From: Ceratothoa steindachneri
Lineage: Eukaryota; Arthropoda; Malacostraca; Isopoda; Cymothoidae
Direction: 5' to 3'
Length of the DNA: 64,000 nt
Assembly (NCBI GenBank): GCA_963969495.1
Contig: OZ018333.1
Location: 89,829,865-89,893,864, forward strand
The position numbers and the translations under genes are program-made. The notes beneath the pieces are model-generated. The model was given only the letters and a program-made list of their open reading frames with translations. It did not search any database and had not been told where the DNA came from. Below, piece after piece: positions 54,701-64,000 of this stretch; positions within the stretch are counted from its first letter, which is position 1, and each line of letters starts with the position of its first letter.

Positions 54701-56598
54701 ATGCCCAATGATGAATATAAAAAAAACAACCCTAAACTTTCCCTGTATCATCAACGGAGCCGCCCTCGGGCAGCTCCACCGAAAAAATGGAGGTCCTCCC
54801 TCCCTGTGCTTGCGCAGGAGATCCTCCATATCTCTTTAACCGGAGAGGAGGCTCACTCTTCTCCTTCGCCTTCGGGTGTAGGGGACTCCCCCTCACCCCC
54901 TTCTCTGGAGGGGCTTTCGGGCACCTCCCTCTTTCCAGCGGCAGTCCCCTCTGTTCTTTCCAAGGGGACTACCAAGAAAGCCAGCAGGCAGCCCTTAGCC
55001 AGCCGCTACACATCGAAGTGGCTCGATAGGGCAAACCCCCTTAGGGGGCAGAAGGAAGCCAGGCCCCTTCGGTCGCTTCCCTCAAAAGACCTGCTGGCAA
55101 GTATTTTAAATCTTGCCGGGGTCAAGGCCTGTGCCTCCCCTAACAAGACTGGTGACGCTGCCAAGGGGACCTGCGATGTCCTGGGAGGGGATGGCCAACT
55201 GGAGGTCCCTCCTGGGATAGACATGGTCTTTGAAGAAACCCAGCCTCAGATGGTAGGGTCTTCCATACGGGTAAATCCGCCCCTATGCAAGGTCCTGCGC
55301 AAATGGCTGGGGCCTCCGAGGCAGTACGAGGAGTGGAGGGATCTCCTCTGACCGGTGCCCCTGCGACCACCAGGACCTTCTCCATTTCGGAGAAGGACCT
55401 GGCCGAGGTCGGTCCATTTTGCCTTGGGGCTTCTGCCGGCGGAGGTGAGAAGCGGGTTAATTCCCCGCCCTCCTCTCATAAAAAGAAGAAGAAAAAGACA
55501 AGAAAGACTAAAAAGACTCGGGGCTCCTCTCCATCCGCGGGTGCTGCGGGGACGGATATGTCTGCTGCCACTTTGGTAGGCGACCAAGCCAAGAAGGGCA
55601 CATCCGGCCCCTCTGCCTTCCCTTCCCTTCCAGGTGCGGAGCGCCTGACTATGACAAAGACGAAAAGTGCACAGGGCGGAGCCTCGATGACATCGGGGCC
55701 CCTGATTTAGAGGTTACCTGGCGTTTTCGAGCCCGCTAGCTTCAAACGCTTCCTCGTTATTCGCTCCACTGATGGCACCATGTTGGCCAAGGGCAACATG
55801 ATCCATCAGAGGAGAAGATTAGCTAGTGCAATTGGTAGAGAGCCGAAGGTGACCCGTTTCTCGGACGGGAGCCTTCTGGTGAATGCGGCGAATCCCGCCG
55901 AGGCGGCCAAGATAAGTGCTTTTCGGACACTTGATGGCACCCCGGTGAGTGTGACGCCGCACTCTACCATGAACTTTGTGAAAGGAGTAGTTTATCCGAG
56001 GAAACTCGTTGACTACTCCATTGAGGACATCCCTTTAGAGCTGGCCGACCATGGGGCGGTCAAGGTCGAACGTGTGATGAGAAAACAGGGAGGGTCCTCG
56101 AGACCCACCGCTACACTCTTCGTTACGTTCGACTGTGACAAGCTCCCTGAGTCGGTGCGTGCTGGTTCGTACCGCTACCGCGTGAAGGCATGCGTGCCAC
56201 TGCCGCGAAGGTGCTATTACTGTCACCGCTTTGGCCATACGAATCGATCTTGTAGATGTGCAAAGTCGGGGTCACCCGAAGTCTGTGTAAATTGCTCCAA
56301 GGCTGCACACGATAATTCTAAATCATGTGTGGCCAAGTGTGTCAATTGCGGAGAGCCGCACCCCGCTTCTTCGAAGCAATGTGGTGCATATCTCCTCGAG
56401 AAAGAAATCCTGGCTGTTCAGGCCCAGGATCGAATCTCATTCCGCGAGGTTACGAACTTGGTCCTGGCGCGCCCGGCTCTGCCTGGGACGTCATATGCCT
56501 CAATAGTTAGAAAGGCACCCTCTGCACCTGGCCCATCCAGGCCAACGAGCACGGTTGTTTCCGTGCCCATTTGTAGTCCTTCTGCGGGCTCTACTTAA
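54701..56598 (+). pseudogene. LINE A copy 4 ORF1 (Gag-like), zinc knuckles
   Basis: ATG 54701 (MPNDEYKKNN) opens a 216-codon Ser/Pro-rich N-terminal part that stops at 55351. Reading continues in shifted frames: a Lys-rich basic stretch (55480-55520), then a domain from FLVIRST (about 55754) to FVTFDCDKLPESV. Next are the knuckles CYYCHRFGHTNRSC, CVNCSKAAHDNSKSC and CVNCGEPHPASSKQC. A TAA at 56596-56598 is premature compared with copy 1. A frameshift near 55351 and an amber stop at 55708 further disrupt it. RNA binding and particle formation is the expected role. Confidence 0.85.
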
Positions 56599-57099
56599 CC
56601 CGGGCGCTCCCCTGGTAAAGCTGGCGGCAAAATGAGTTTATACCCAGCCCCGGCTAAAACCAGGGCTCCCCCCTCTTTCCCCAGCGTGACCATTTCCCGT
56701 AAGGTGAAACGACCACCAGGTCGTTGACTCACAGGGGGCAACACCCCTGAAGTTGGTCGCCAGGCCATCTTCCGGGGTTCCTAAATCTGTCCCCCGAAAG
56801 GAGGACAGCAACAAAGGAGCTTCGGCTCCTTCACCCACGCCTAGTGGTGGATCGAGAGGCTCGGATTCGGTGGTTCCTCGAAAAGAGGGCCGCCCGCCTC
56901 CGAAGTCGCAACGCCCGCCTAAGGTTTAGAGGCGGAGGGAGAAAAAGACTCGCATGGCGAGCCCAACCTCCCCCAATATGTCCTCGAAGGCGACAGCGCC
57001 TTCAGCGCTTTGTCCGGCCAACAGCGCGCGGGGTTCTGCCTCCGGCATGCGTACGGCTATTCCCGTAAGGGTCTTCTGTTCGAGGAGGGTCCCCGCGTC

Positions 57100-57830
57100 T
57101 CCGAGCTAGGCCTGGAGGGCATATTCCTTCAATGGAAATCCTGTGGACTCCGGGCCAACTAGGAGGAGCTGCGGGGGCTCGTCTCGTCCCGTTCCCCGTT
57201 AGCTATCTTTTTGCAGGAGACCATGCTAGGCGCGTGCCCTCTGCTCGCCCTCCCGCGGTATAAGGGTCTTGCGACCCCACCACCGCGGGATGGCCGGGCT
57301 GGGGGATGCGCGGTTTACACCCGGCATGATGTCTCCGTTCTTTCTTTCTTTTTAGATACCTCCTTTCAGGCAGTGGCTGTGCAGCTGCACCTGAATAGGA
57401 GGTATACTATCATTTCTGCGTACATTCCACCGTGAGCTGACTTAGACGCGGGGAACATCCGCCGCGTCGTGGCACGGTTGCCGAGGCCCTTTCTCTTGCT
57501 TGGAGACCTCAACGGCAGGCATCCTTTCTGGGGAGAAAGTAAATAAATCCCAGGGGACAAGTCCTTGCCGATCTGATTGAAGTGCTTGAGATAGTTGTCC
57601 TAAACGTGAATGAGTTTACGAATCACTGTCCGAGAACCACTTCTTTTTCTTGACTTGACCGATCTTTGTGCTCTCCGGATGCACAGTCTGATTTGGATTG
57701 GGGGGGTGGTCGATGACCTCCATCGTAGTGATCACTTTCCCATTCAAATATCATTTTCAGGGCAACTGCCGCCTGAGAGCCCACATCGGTGGCACGGGTG
57801 CGGTGGCCTGCATTTCAGGAAATGACTGAA
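57100..57830 (+). pseudogene. LINE A copy 4 endonuclease
   Basis: The recognisable motifs are AIFLQETMLG (57202-57231), YTIISAYIPP, LLLGDLNGRHPFWG and RSDHFPIQISFSG. A stop in the starting block (57160 region), a TGA at 57434, and a frameshift near 57535 break the reading. The catalytic Glu, Asn and Asp-His blocks are each intact in their own frames. Confidence 0.8.
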
Positions 57831-58120
57831 TTCTCTATCTCAGTCGAGTAGTTTAGTTCGGTAGATGAGGCCGTTGAGTTCTTCTCCGGCAACCTCATCG
57901 CTTTGGGCCTGACTACTATTCTTAGGACGTCTGGCCCTTTTGCACGCCGACCACTTCCATTGTGGTCGGCTGAGTGTGAGACGGCCCTCAAACAGAAGAG
58001 TTATGCCTACATTCGCTAAAGCGCCGCCCGAACGATTTCCCTGTCGATGAATTTCGTCGGGCTAGGGCTAGGTTCCGGTATATTTCGAAGCACGCCCGCC
58101 GCTCTTCTTGGCGGGCATAC

Positions 58121-59400
58121 GTGTCTTCACTTAACGGGAAGACCCCTTTAGCAGAGATGTGGAGGCGAGTCAAAAGGATTCGGGGCAAGTTCTCGCAGGA
58201 CACCTCTCCCGTTCTCCAGGAGAATGGGACCGCAATCTCGGACCCCGCGTCCGTGGCGGAATCCTTCGCGACCGCTTTTTCCGCATTCTCTGGCCGGGAT
58301 GCTGCTCCGCTAGCATTCTATGCACGTCGTGATGTCGCGGAAGGCCGCTGGCTGGACTTTACCTCCAGAGGTGGAGAACCCTTCAACGACAGGTTTACGG
58401 TGAGTGAGTTGCGCTCCGCTCTCGCTTCGTACGCGGACACCGCCCATGGTCCGGACGATGTCCCGTACGCCATGCTTTGACAGCAAGGTGGGCGAGGCAT
58501 GGTTTTTCTGTTAGATTTGTTCAACAGGATCTGGGTGGAGGGTCTTCTCCCAGATTCCTTGCGAATCGCTACTGTGCTCGCCTTTCGCAAGCCTGGGAGA
58601 GATCACACTACTCCGACCGGTTTCCGCCCAATCTCTCTTACTCCTTGCGTGTGCAAGTTGGTGGAGAAATTGGTAAATGCTAGACTAGCCTTTTTACTGG
58701 ACAGCGGAGGTCATCTGTCTTCTCCACAGTGCGGCTTCCGCAAGTTCCATTCGACGTCGGATGCTCTGCTCCGACTTGAAAATGCCGTCTGCGAGGCTTT
58801 CCTTCGTAGACAGCACTACGCCACGGTGTTTTTTTATCTGGAGAAGGCTTATGATACCACATGGCGATACGGTATCATGGAGACTCTCCACACGATGGGG
58901 GCGAGGGGACGCCTCCCAGGCTTTATATCTGAATTTTTGCGAGATCGTCGATTCCGCGTAGGGGTGGGGGAAGCTCTCTCCAGCCCAAAGGAGCAGGAAG
59001 AGGGTGTCCCGTAGGGAAGTGTCCTCAGTGTCACACTCTTTGCCCTGAGCATCAACGGCATCACCTTGGTGCTGCCGAAGATGTTCTCGCTACGCTCTAC
59101 GTGGACGACCTTTCGATCTCTTTTTGCGCGGCCCAGCTTCCAACTTTGGAGCGTCGACTCCAACAGGCATTGAACCGCGTCTCTCGCTATGCCGAAGTTC
59201 ACAGGTTTTGGCTTTCTTTGGCCAAGACTAAGGTGGTGCACTGCTGCCGCCATCCATGGCTCCACTCCGCTCCAGATTTGTTTCTTAATGGGGTGTGCCT
59301 GGATGTGGTTTAGTCGCACCATTTCCTTGGTCTTGTATTCGACCGACGCCTCACCTGGGAGGCTCATATTCGCAGCCTTAGGGTCTCTTGTACCCGCGCC
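58121..59400 (+). pseudogene. LINE A copy 4 reverse transcriptase
   Basis: The motifs are GPDDVPYAML, TGFRPISLTPCVCKLVEKLV, QCGFRKFHSTSDALL, FYLEKAYDTTWRYGIMETL and EQEEGVP, then TAG in place of the Gln codon (59012-59014), and LYVDDLSISFCAAQLPTLER in a shifted frame. The catalytic Tyr-Val-Asp-Asp is intact. The frame ends with TGA at 58478-58480, and a single-base loss near 59078 adds a shift. Confidence 0.85.
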
Positions 59401-59829
59401 ATGGACATTCTCCGTTCCGTGACGTTCAGCGCTTGGGGCGCTGATAGGGCTACTGCCCTACTTTTTTATCGATCCTTTGTTCGTTCGAAGCTCGACTACG
59501 GATGCGAGTTTTATGCATCCGCAGCCGAGCGTTTATTGCGGAAGGTGGATTCGATCCACCACACCGGCCTTCGCCTTGTGACCGGTGCCTTCCGCACTTC
59601 CATTGAGAGCCTGTTGGTCGATTCTGGAGATATGCCACTCGCTCTGCGCCGCGTGCAGTGCATTATTCGCCTGTACGCGCGAGCCCGGCGCCTTCCTTAG
59701 TCGCCAACAGCTTTCACTGCATCCGCAGCTGATCTTGACGGTTCCTATACTGCCGAGAGACGCCAGTCATACCCTAAGCCCTTTGGGTTTAGGGCCAGGA
59801 AACTCCTTCGAGAACTAGATATAGCTCTC

Positions 59830-60767
59830 TGGCTGGTGGTGCCCCTGGTTCTGCCCAGGACGCCACCCTGGAGGGTACCACATTTGGCTATTTGTCGCCA
59901 CGCCTCTCCCAAAAGCTTGTACGGCGCCGGGAGTATTGCGTTTGACCTTTTTGGAGCACACCTCGTGTCACGCTGGAACCGTGCCAGTGTATACGGATGG
60001 CTCCAAGTCCCAAGAGTTGGTCGGCTTCCAAGCCATATCCCCTCTGTTTGAAGTCAGCGGTGCTCTGACAGGCTCTGTTAGTCTGTCTTCATGCCTGAAC
60101 TGGTGGCAATACACCACTCGGTACGGGAGATTACGCGACGTGTCCGGTTCGGAGACCGGATTGTGATCTATAGCGACTCACAAAGCGCCCTGAGTGCTCT
60201 CGGGGCAGGGGAATCTCCGCATCCCTGGTTCGCGATATCCGTGACGCCACCATTTTGGCGAGCCGGGCAGATGTCGATATTATCTTCTGCTGGGTTCCTG
60301 GACACGTAGGAATTGCTTGGAATGAGCGCGCCAAAGAGTCCGCGATGACTCTGCGAACGGACCAGCGTTTCGCTCTTCCTAACACCGACTACATGGCAGG
60401 AATACGGGCAGCTCTTCGGCCCGCTTGGCAAAGAAGATGGGAGACGGTCCAGGGTAACTTAAAGTTGCGTGCCATTGCGCCGCGACTGTTCACATGGACC
60501 TATCCCCTAATGCCGCGATGGCTTCAGGTCGCTTTGTCTCGTCTCCGAATCGGGCACACTCGTGTGACGCATCGCTATGTAATGGAGCGCTCGCCAGCAC
60601 CTTATTGCGACGACTGCGTCGTCCCCCAGACTGTTCGGCACATTCTTATCGAATGTCGCGGTCTGGGTGATCTTCGCGCACGATACCTGTCCCGGCACCG
60701 GGATGGGCGGGGTCGCTACCGTCTGTCCCTTTTACTCGGGACGGATTCGTGCACATTGACTTGTTGA
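59830..60767 (+). pseudogene. LINE A copy 4 RNase H and C-terminal Cys/His domain
   Basis: RNase H blocks are VPVYTDGSKSQE (Asp), ELVAIHHSVREITRR (Glu), IVIYSDSQSALSALGA (Asp) and WVPGHVGIAWNERAKESA (His). A C-terminal domain of about 140 residues then contains a C-x2-C-x7-H-x4-C motif (CDDC...RH...EC, 60607-60657), as in I-type LINEs, and ends at TGA (60765-60767). A frameshift near 60095 and another near 60230 interrupt it. The last 170 codons are uninterrupted. Confidence 0.85.
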
Positions 60768-60965
60768 CTTTTGGGGGGAGGCTGGGCTTCTCCCCTTTAT
60801 TTAAGAAGGTTCTCTTTTTTTTGCTTTTTTATTGTTTTCTTTGTAGGTTGCACGCTCCTACACTGGGGTAAGGGGGACCTCTCCCCGATTCCGGAGATTG
60901 CTTCCTAATTGTTAAGTTTTTCACATTTTTATCATTGTTATGTTTTCATATTTTTATTTTAAAGT

Positions 60966-61020
60966 AGCCTAGTTCTAGGCTGTCGTGTTTCCGGCGACTT
61001 ATGCCCTAGTGGGCAGTTGC
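60966..61020 (+). other. LINE A 3' paired hairpins, best example
   Basis: AGCCTAG-TT-CTAGGCT (60966-60981) is a perfect 7-bp hairpin, and GCCC-TAGT-GGGC (61001-61012) is a second one 19 bases later, followed by cagttgccagatgggctc and poly-A. In copy 3 the first hairpin reads AGCCTA-TTAG-TAGGCT, and in copy 5 AGCCTA-CGAT-TAGGCT. The arms are conserved while the loops vary. Confidence 0.65.
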
Positions 61021-61184
61021 CAGATGGGCTCTATAAAAAAAAAATTGTGTGCATGAATCTGGACGTCCTTAAGTGTTAAAAGCATCTCACCTGGTTTTAG
61101 CGGGAATTCTTGTCATTGGTGAATAGCATTGTCATGTCTGGCTCCAATGGGTGTTTCAACCTGTTGATCAGCTTCTCGGTGTGC

Positions 61185-61328
61185 TTGAGTCACTGTGAAG
61201 ACTGCGTTGTCCCTCAGACTGTTCGGCACATTCTTGTTGAATGTTCCAGTCTGGGCGATCTCCGCCCACGTTACCTGTCCCGGCATCGAGATGGGCAGGG
61301 TCGCTACTGCCTGTCCCTTGTACTCGAG
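61185..61328 (+). repeat. LINE A copy 5a, C-terminal fragment
   Basis: Only the C-terminal Cys/His end of ORF2 is present (CEDCVVPQTVRHILVECSSL and on to RYCLSLVLE). It is followed directly by an earlier part of the element (61329 onward), so the two are in permuted order. Confidence 0.7.
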
Positions 61329-62440
61329 ACAGTACTGCCCAGACGCCACCCTGGACGGCCTTTTTTTCGTTACGTCTCTGCTCCCAAACTTCTGCATGTC
61401 CGGGAATTTTGCATTTGTTCTTTTAGAGCGCACTCCGTGCAACGCTGGAACCGTTGCAGTGTATACGCATGATTCCAAGTAAGAGGTGTTCGGTTTGCAC
61501 GACGTTTCCCCTCTGTTTGAAGTCATCGGGGCTTTGCCAAGTGCTGCATCTGTCTTCAAGGCCGAGCTGGTTGCAATACACGGCTTGGTAGGGTGGATAT
61601 TGCCACGTGTCTGGTTTGCTGACCGTATTGTGATTTATAGCGACTCACAAAACGCTCTCATTGCTCTCGGGGTATTGGAATCTCCGCATCCCTTGGTTCG
61701 CGATATCTGTAACGTTGGGTTTGGGCGAAACGGGAGGATGTTGAGATGATCTTGTGTTAGATTCTGCACATGTAGGAATTGCCGGGAGTGAGAGCGTCTG
61801 ACAGTCCGTGGGGACTGGGTGACCAAACAACCGTTTCGCTCTTTCCAACCCTGATTACATGCCCGGAATACGGGCTGTTTAGCAAAGAAGTTGGGAGGTG
61901 GCTGAGAGGAACTTAAAGTTGCGTGCAAATATTTCCATGGACCTACCACCCAATTCCGTGGCTGCTTAATATTATTTTCTGTCGCCTCTGAATCTGACAC
62001 ACTCGAGACGGACCGTCATTTGATGGAGCGCTCGCCTGCGCCGTATTGTGACGACTTCGTTGTCCACAAATTTCGGCACATTCTTAATGTCCCCGTCTGA
62101 GTGATCGCGCACGTTACCTGTCCCGGCACTTGGGCGAGCGCGCTTGCTACCCGTTGTCCCTTATAATTGGGACTGGTTAGTGCATACATACTTGCGCGTC
62201 CTATACGACTTTTTGAATGAGGCTGGCCTCCTCCATTTTATTTTAGTATCTGTTGTAGGTCACATGTTACTTCTCCTATCCCCGACTCTGGAGCGCGTTT
62301 ACTTGTTTCTTTTGTTTTTATTTGTTGTTTTAGCTTTTGTCTTGCCCCTGTTGCTTTCTTTTTTAATATAGCCTACGATTAGGCTTTCCGTTAAATACTG
62401 CAACCTTTTTCCTAGTAACCAGCCGTGAGATGGTCTCTCT
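61329..62440 (+). pseudogene. LINE A copy 5b, RNase H to 3' end
   Basis: It begins in the linker before RNase H (agacgccaccctggacggcc), then VAVYTHDSK, VFKAELVAIHGLVG, IVIYSDSQNALIALGVLES, the C-terminal region, and the 3' UTR with a hairpin (agcctacgattaggct, 62370-62385). It has frequent frameshifts. It has a different divergence pattern from copy 4, with a coding start on a truncated 5' side. Confidence 0.75.
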
Positions 62441-62504
62441 AACCTATTAGTCGACTGGCTTTTTTGCTCGAACTCTCCCTCTGCAAAATTACAAATGCTA
62501 CAGT

Positions 62505-62835
62505 TATCTAAAATAATTAAAATAAAATATTTAAATCCTTTCTTATAAATCAAATATTTTAATTGAAAAGAATCATTCCATTGATATAATTTAAAAAATA
62601 TTAATAACCTTCTACCTATTTATAATTATTATTAATAATTCTCAGTTGTTACACAAATTTCATCAACACTCATCGTTGTTTTTTGCTTTTTAAATCAGTT
62701 ACGCTTTAAAACTTCATTATAATTATAGAAAACAGTGCCGCCCTTCATGGGATACCATTTTATATCTTAAATTTTATGAAAACTTTGCTCAGGGCCTATT
62801 TTTTACCTCTAAAACTGTATTTTCCATACAAAATA
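62505..62835 (+). repeat. Dispersed repeat, copy 2 (partner at 9766-10095)
   Basis: It has the same order of AT-rich blocks as the partner: aaaataattaaaataaa, aattgaaaagaat, ttgatataatttaaaa, cctatttataattatt, tttttaaatcag and ctttaaaact. It is noncoding and unclassified. Confidence 0.75.
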
Positions 62836-63724
62836 GGCTTTCTGGTTTGTGTGCTTTCAATAACATACTAACTTAAGGCATTTCCTCGTTTTAATTGGAT
62901 GAAATATGAAAAACATAAGTGTATTTAACTAAAAAATAGGAAGAGTCATAAAAAACGGCGTGATTACACAGATGTGAATAATAAATCAGCCTCTTTTCGC
63001 GGTCATGTTGTGGTGAGGCCTAGAATGGAGTCAAGTCACTCTCATTCATAAATCTCGGTTTCCAAACAAAGAAGGCCTGACTTAAGCCATCTATGTATTT
63101 TAATTAGATGCTTAATTGACAAATTATCATAATTTTCAGGGCAAATACGAGCCTATACGTGAAAGGCCACAAAAGGCCCTCGGCCGACTAATGGATTAAC
63201 TTGGTGGGGGGGAAAAAAAATCATGTCCTCACTGGCACCCGCCAACATAGTGCTCTTTAATTTTGAAAAAAAGATCCCATTCTCCTGTTACCGAATCAAT
63301 GCATAAGGATCAAAGACGAGTTGCAATTTGGGTGCAGCAGCGGTGTATCAGTCTCTTATCTACAGCTAAACTTCCTTAGGATATCCTCTATTTAACTGTT
63401 GAATTATCACATGCATATTCTCTTAAATTTCTGCCTTATTTTTACTTTTTACAATTTTATTTATTTATACTGATTATATAACTTTTGGAATCACTACGTT
63501 CTCTAGGCTCGTCTTATCCCCACGTCCAAGAAATTCGTGGGTGTCAGATGCGGAATGCCTCAAGGTATAAGATCACTTTTTATTGAGGTCATTGTCAGAT
63601 GGTAGTCCTAAAGAATGAATTTGTGATGGCTGGGTTCCCTACCCTTCTTATTGCATGAATGTTCTCTTATACACCAGAAAGATTGTGACCCAGATATTGT
63701 AAAATAACTAATTGTTTCTTTCAG
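62836..63724. other. Intron 3 distal part, nothing recognised
   Basis: The segment is AT-rich overall with a mixed-composition stretch at 62990-63200. No coding frame, repeat partner in the window, or RNA gene is supported. It ends in the polypyrimidine-rich acceptor of exon 4. Confidence 0.4.
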
Positions 63725-64000
63725 GAGATGAAATTGCGTTTATCCAGTAACCTTAAAGTTAGTCCACAAGTTAGTGGTATTTTCTTATCGCCACCTCGAA
63801 CCCTTGAGTATGACCCAAACTGGACTACTGGTATATATTCAAGATCTGAAAGCCCAGGAAAATGCAGTGAAAACAACTCCAAATCCTCCCAGTCGACAAG
63901 CACAAATTCACATGCGCTGCATCAGGCAAGAATGAATGAGAAAATCTATAACGGCTACTCCTGTCCTTATCAGACTGCACAGAAGGGAGCTTTAAGTATA
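63725..64000 (+). CDS. Host C2H2 zinc-finger gene, coding exon 4, continues past window
   Basis: The acceptor tttctttcag ends at 63724. The exon is open for 92 codons to the window edge in the phase expected from exon 3. It starts EMKLRLSSNLKV, passes a Ser/Asn/Lys-rich linker (SENNSKSSQSTSTN), and ends with YSCPYQTAQKGALSI. This is the start of a C2H2 finger of the C-P-Y-Q-T type, in which H-x3-5-H and a linker should follow beyond the window. Where the first Cys of the C-x2-C pair is expected the codon is GGC (Gly). The protein is probably a nuclear DNA-binding regulator. Confidence 0.75.

Larger units (their letters stand above)
54190..61045 (+). mobile_element. LINE A copy 4, most complete member
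   Basis: This copy runs from one 5' monomer (gtaaggggcgcggcg, 54190) to the 3' poly-A (61035-61044), about 6.86 kb. The order is 5' UTR, ORF1 (54701), ORF2 with endonuclease (57115), RT (58140), RNase H (59970), C-terminal Cys/His motif (60590-60660), and 3' UTR with paired hairpins (60966-61020). Domain order fits I-clade/LOA-type LINEs. Point nonsense codons and frameshifts disable both ORFs. It sits in intron 3 of the host gene in sense orientation. Confidence 0.9.
52294..63724 (+). other. Intron 3 of the zinc-finger gene, 11.4 kb of transposon sequence
   Basis: It runs from the donor gtaatc to the acceptor tgtttctttcag. It contains a decayed CR1-like fragment, LINE A copy 4 and copy 5 pieces in sense orientation, and a dispersed repeat. 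A possible extra exon lies at 53329-53415. Confidence 0.65.

Overview
This is a eukaryotic, transposon-dominated genomic window with one host gene. Gene structure (phase-0 introns, canonical GT-AG sites), a C2H2 zinc-finger host gene and the mix of CR1-like and RNase H-bearing LINEs, Ty3/Gypsy, Penelope-like and hAT elements suggest an invertebrate, most likely an arthropod. The CR1-like 3' tail recalls decapod crustaceans, but I could not search, so the taxon is tentative.

Layout. 1-9.3 kb: a minus-strand CR1-like RT fragment, a foldback repeat family, and a second, nearly complete but broken CR1-like LINE (3043-8090) split by a solo Gypsy LTR. 9.3-22.35 kb: an old minus-strand Gypsy copy (10232-22348) into which a younger plus-strand member of the same family (12870-21626) has inserted, with a 4-bp target duplication. 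The young copy has LTRs, a tRNA-Lys-type primer site, gag with five zinc knuckles, a textbook -1 frameshift signal, pol and a polypurine tract. Its pol appears to encode two retropepsin-like domains, the second between RNase H and integrase. 22.35-39.4 kb: two copies of an RNase H-bearing LINE ('LINE A'). The second is very old and riddled with later insertions: a Penelope-like element, a solo LTR, an unidentified 1.6-kb element and a 750-bp hAT-type MITE. 39.85-42.36 kb: a degraded hAT element with clear TIRs and a perfect 8-bp target duplication.

Host gene. Four exons (44917-45001, 45140-45289, 52135-52293, 63725-window end) join in frame to give the acidic N-terminus of a C2H2 zinc-finger protein. 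Introns 2 and 3 (6.8 and 11.4 kb) are largely made of sense-oriented LINE A copies, including the most complete one (54190-61045).

Every transposon copy seen here carries at least one coding lesion, so none looks autonomous. The window reads as a stratified record of insertion: LINE A copy 2 and the foldback repeats are oldest, then CR1-like and the old Gypsy copy, then the solo LTRs and the young Gypsy. All assignments are from reading the sequence; no database search was possible.
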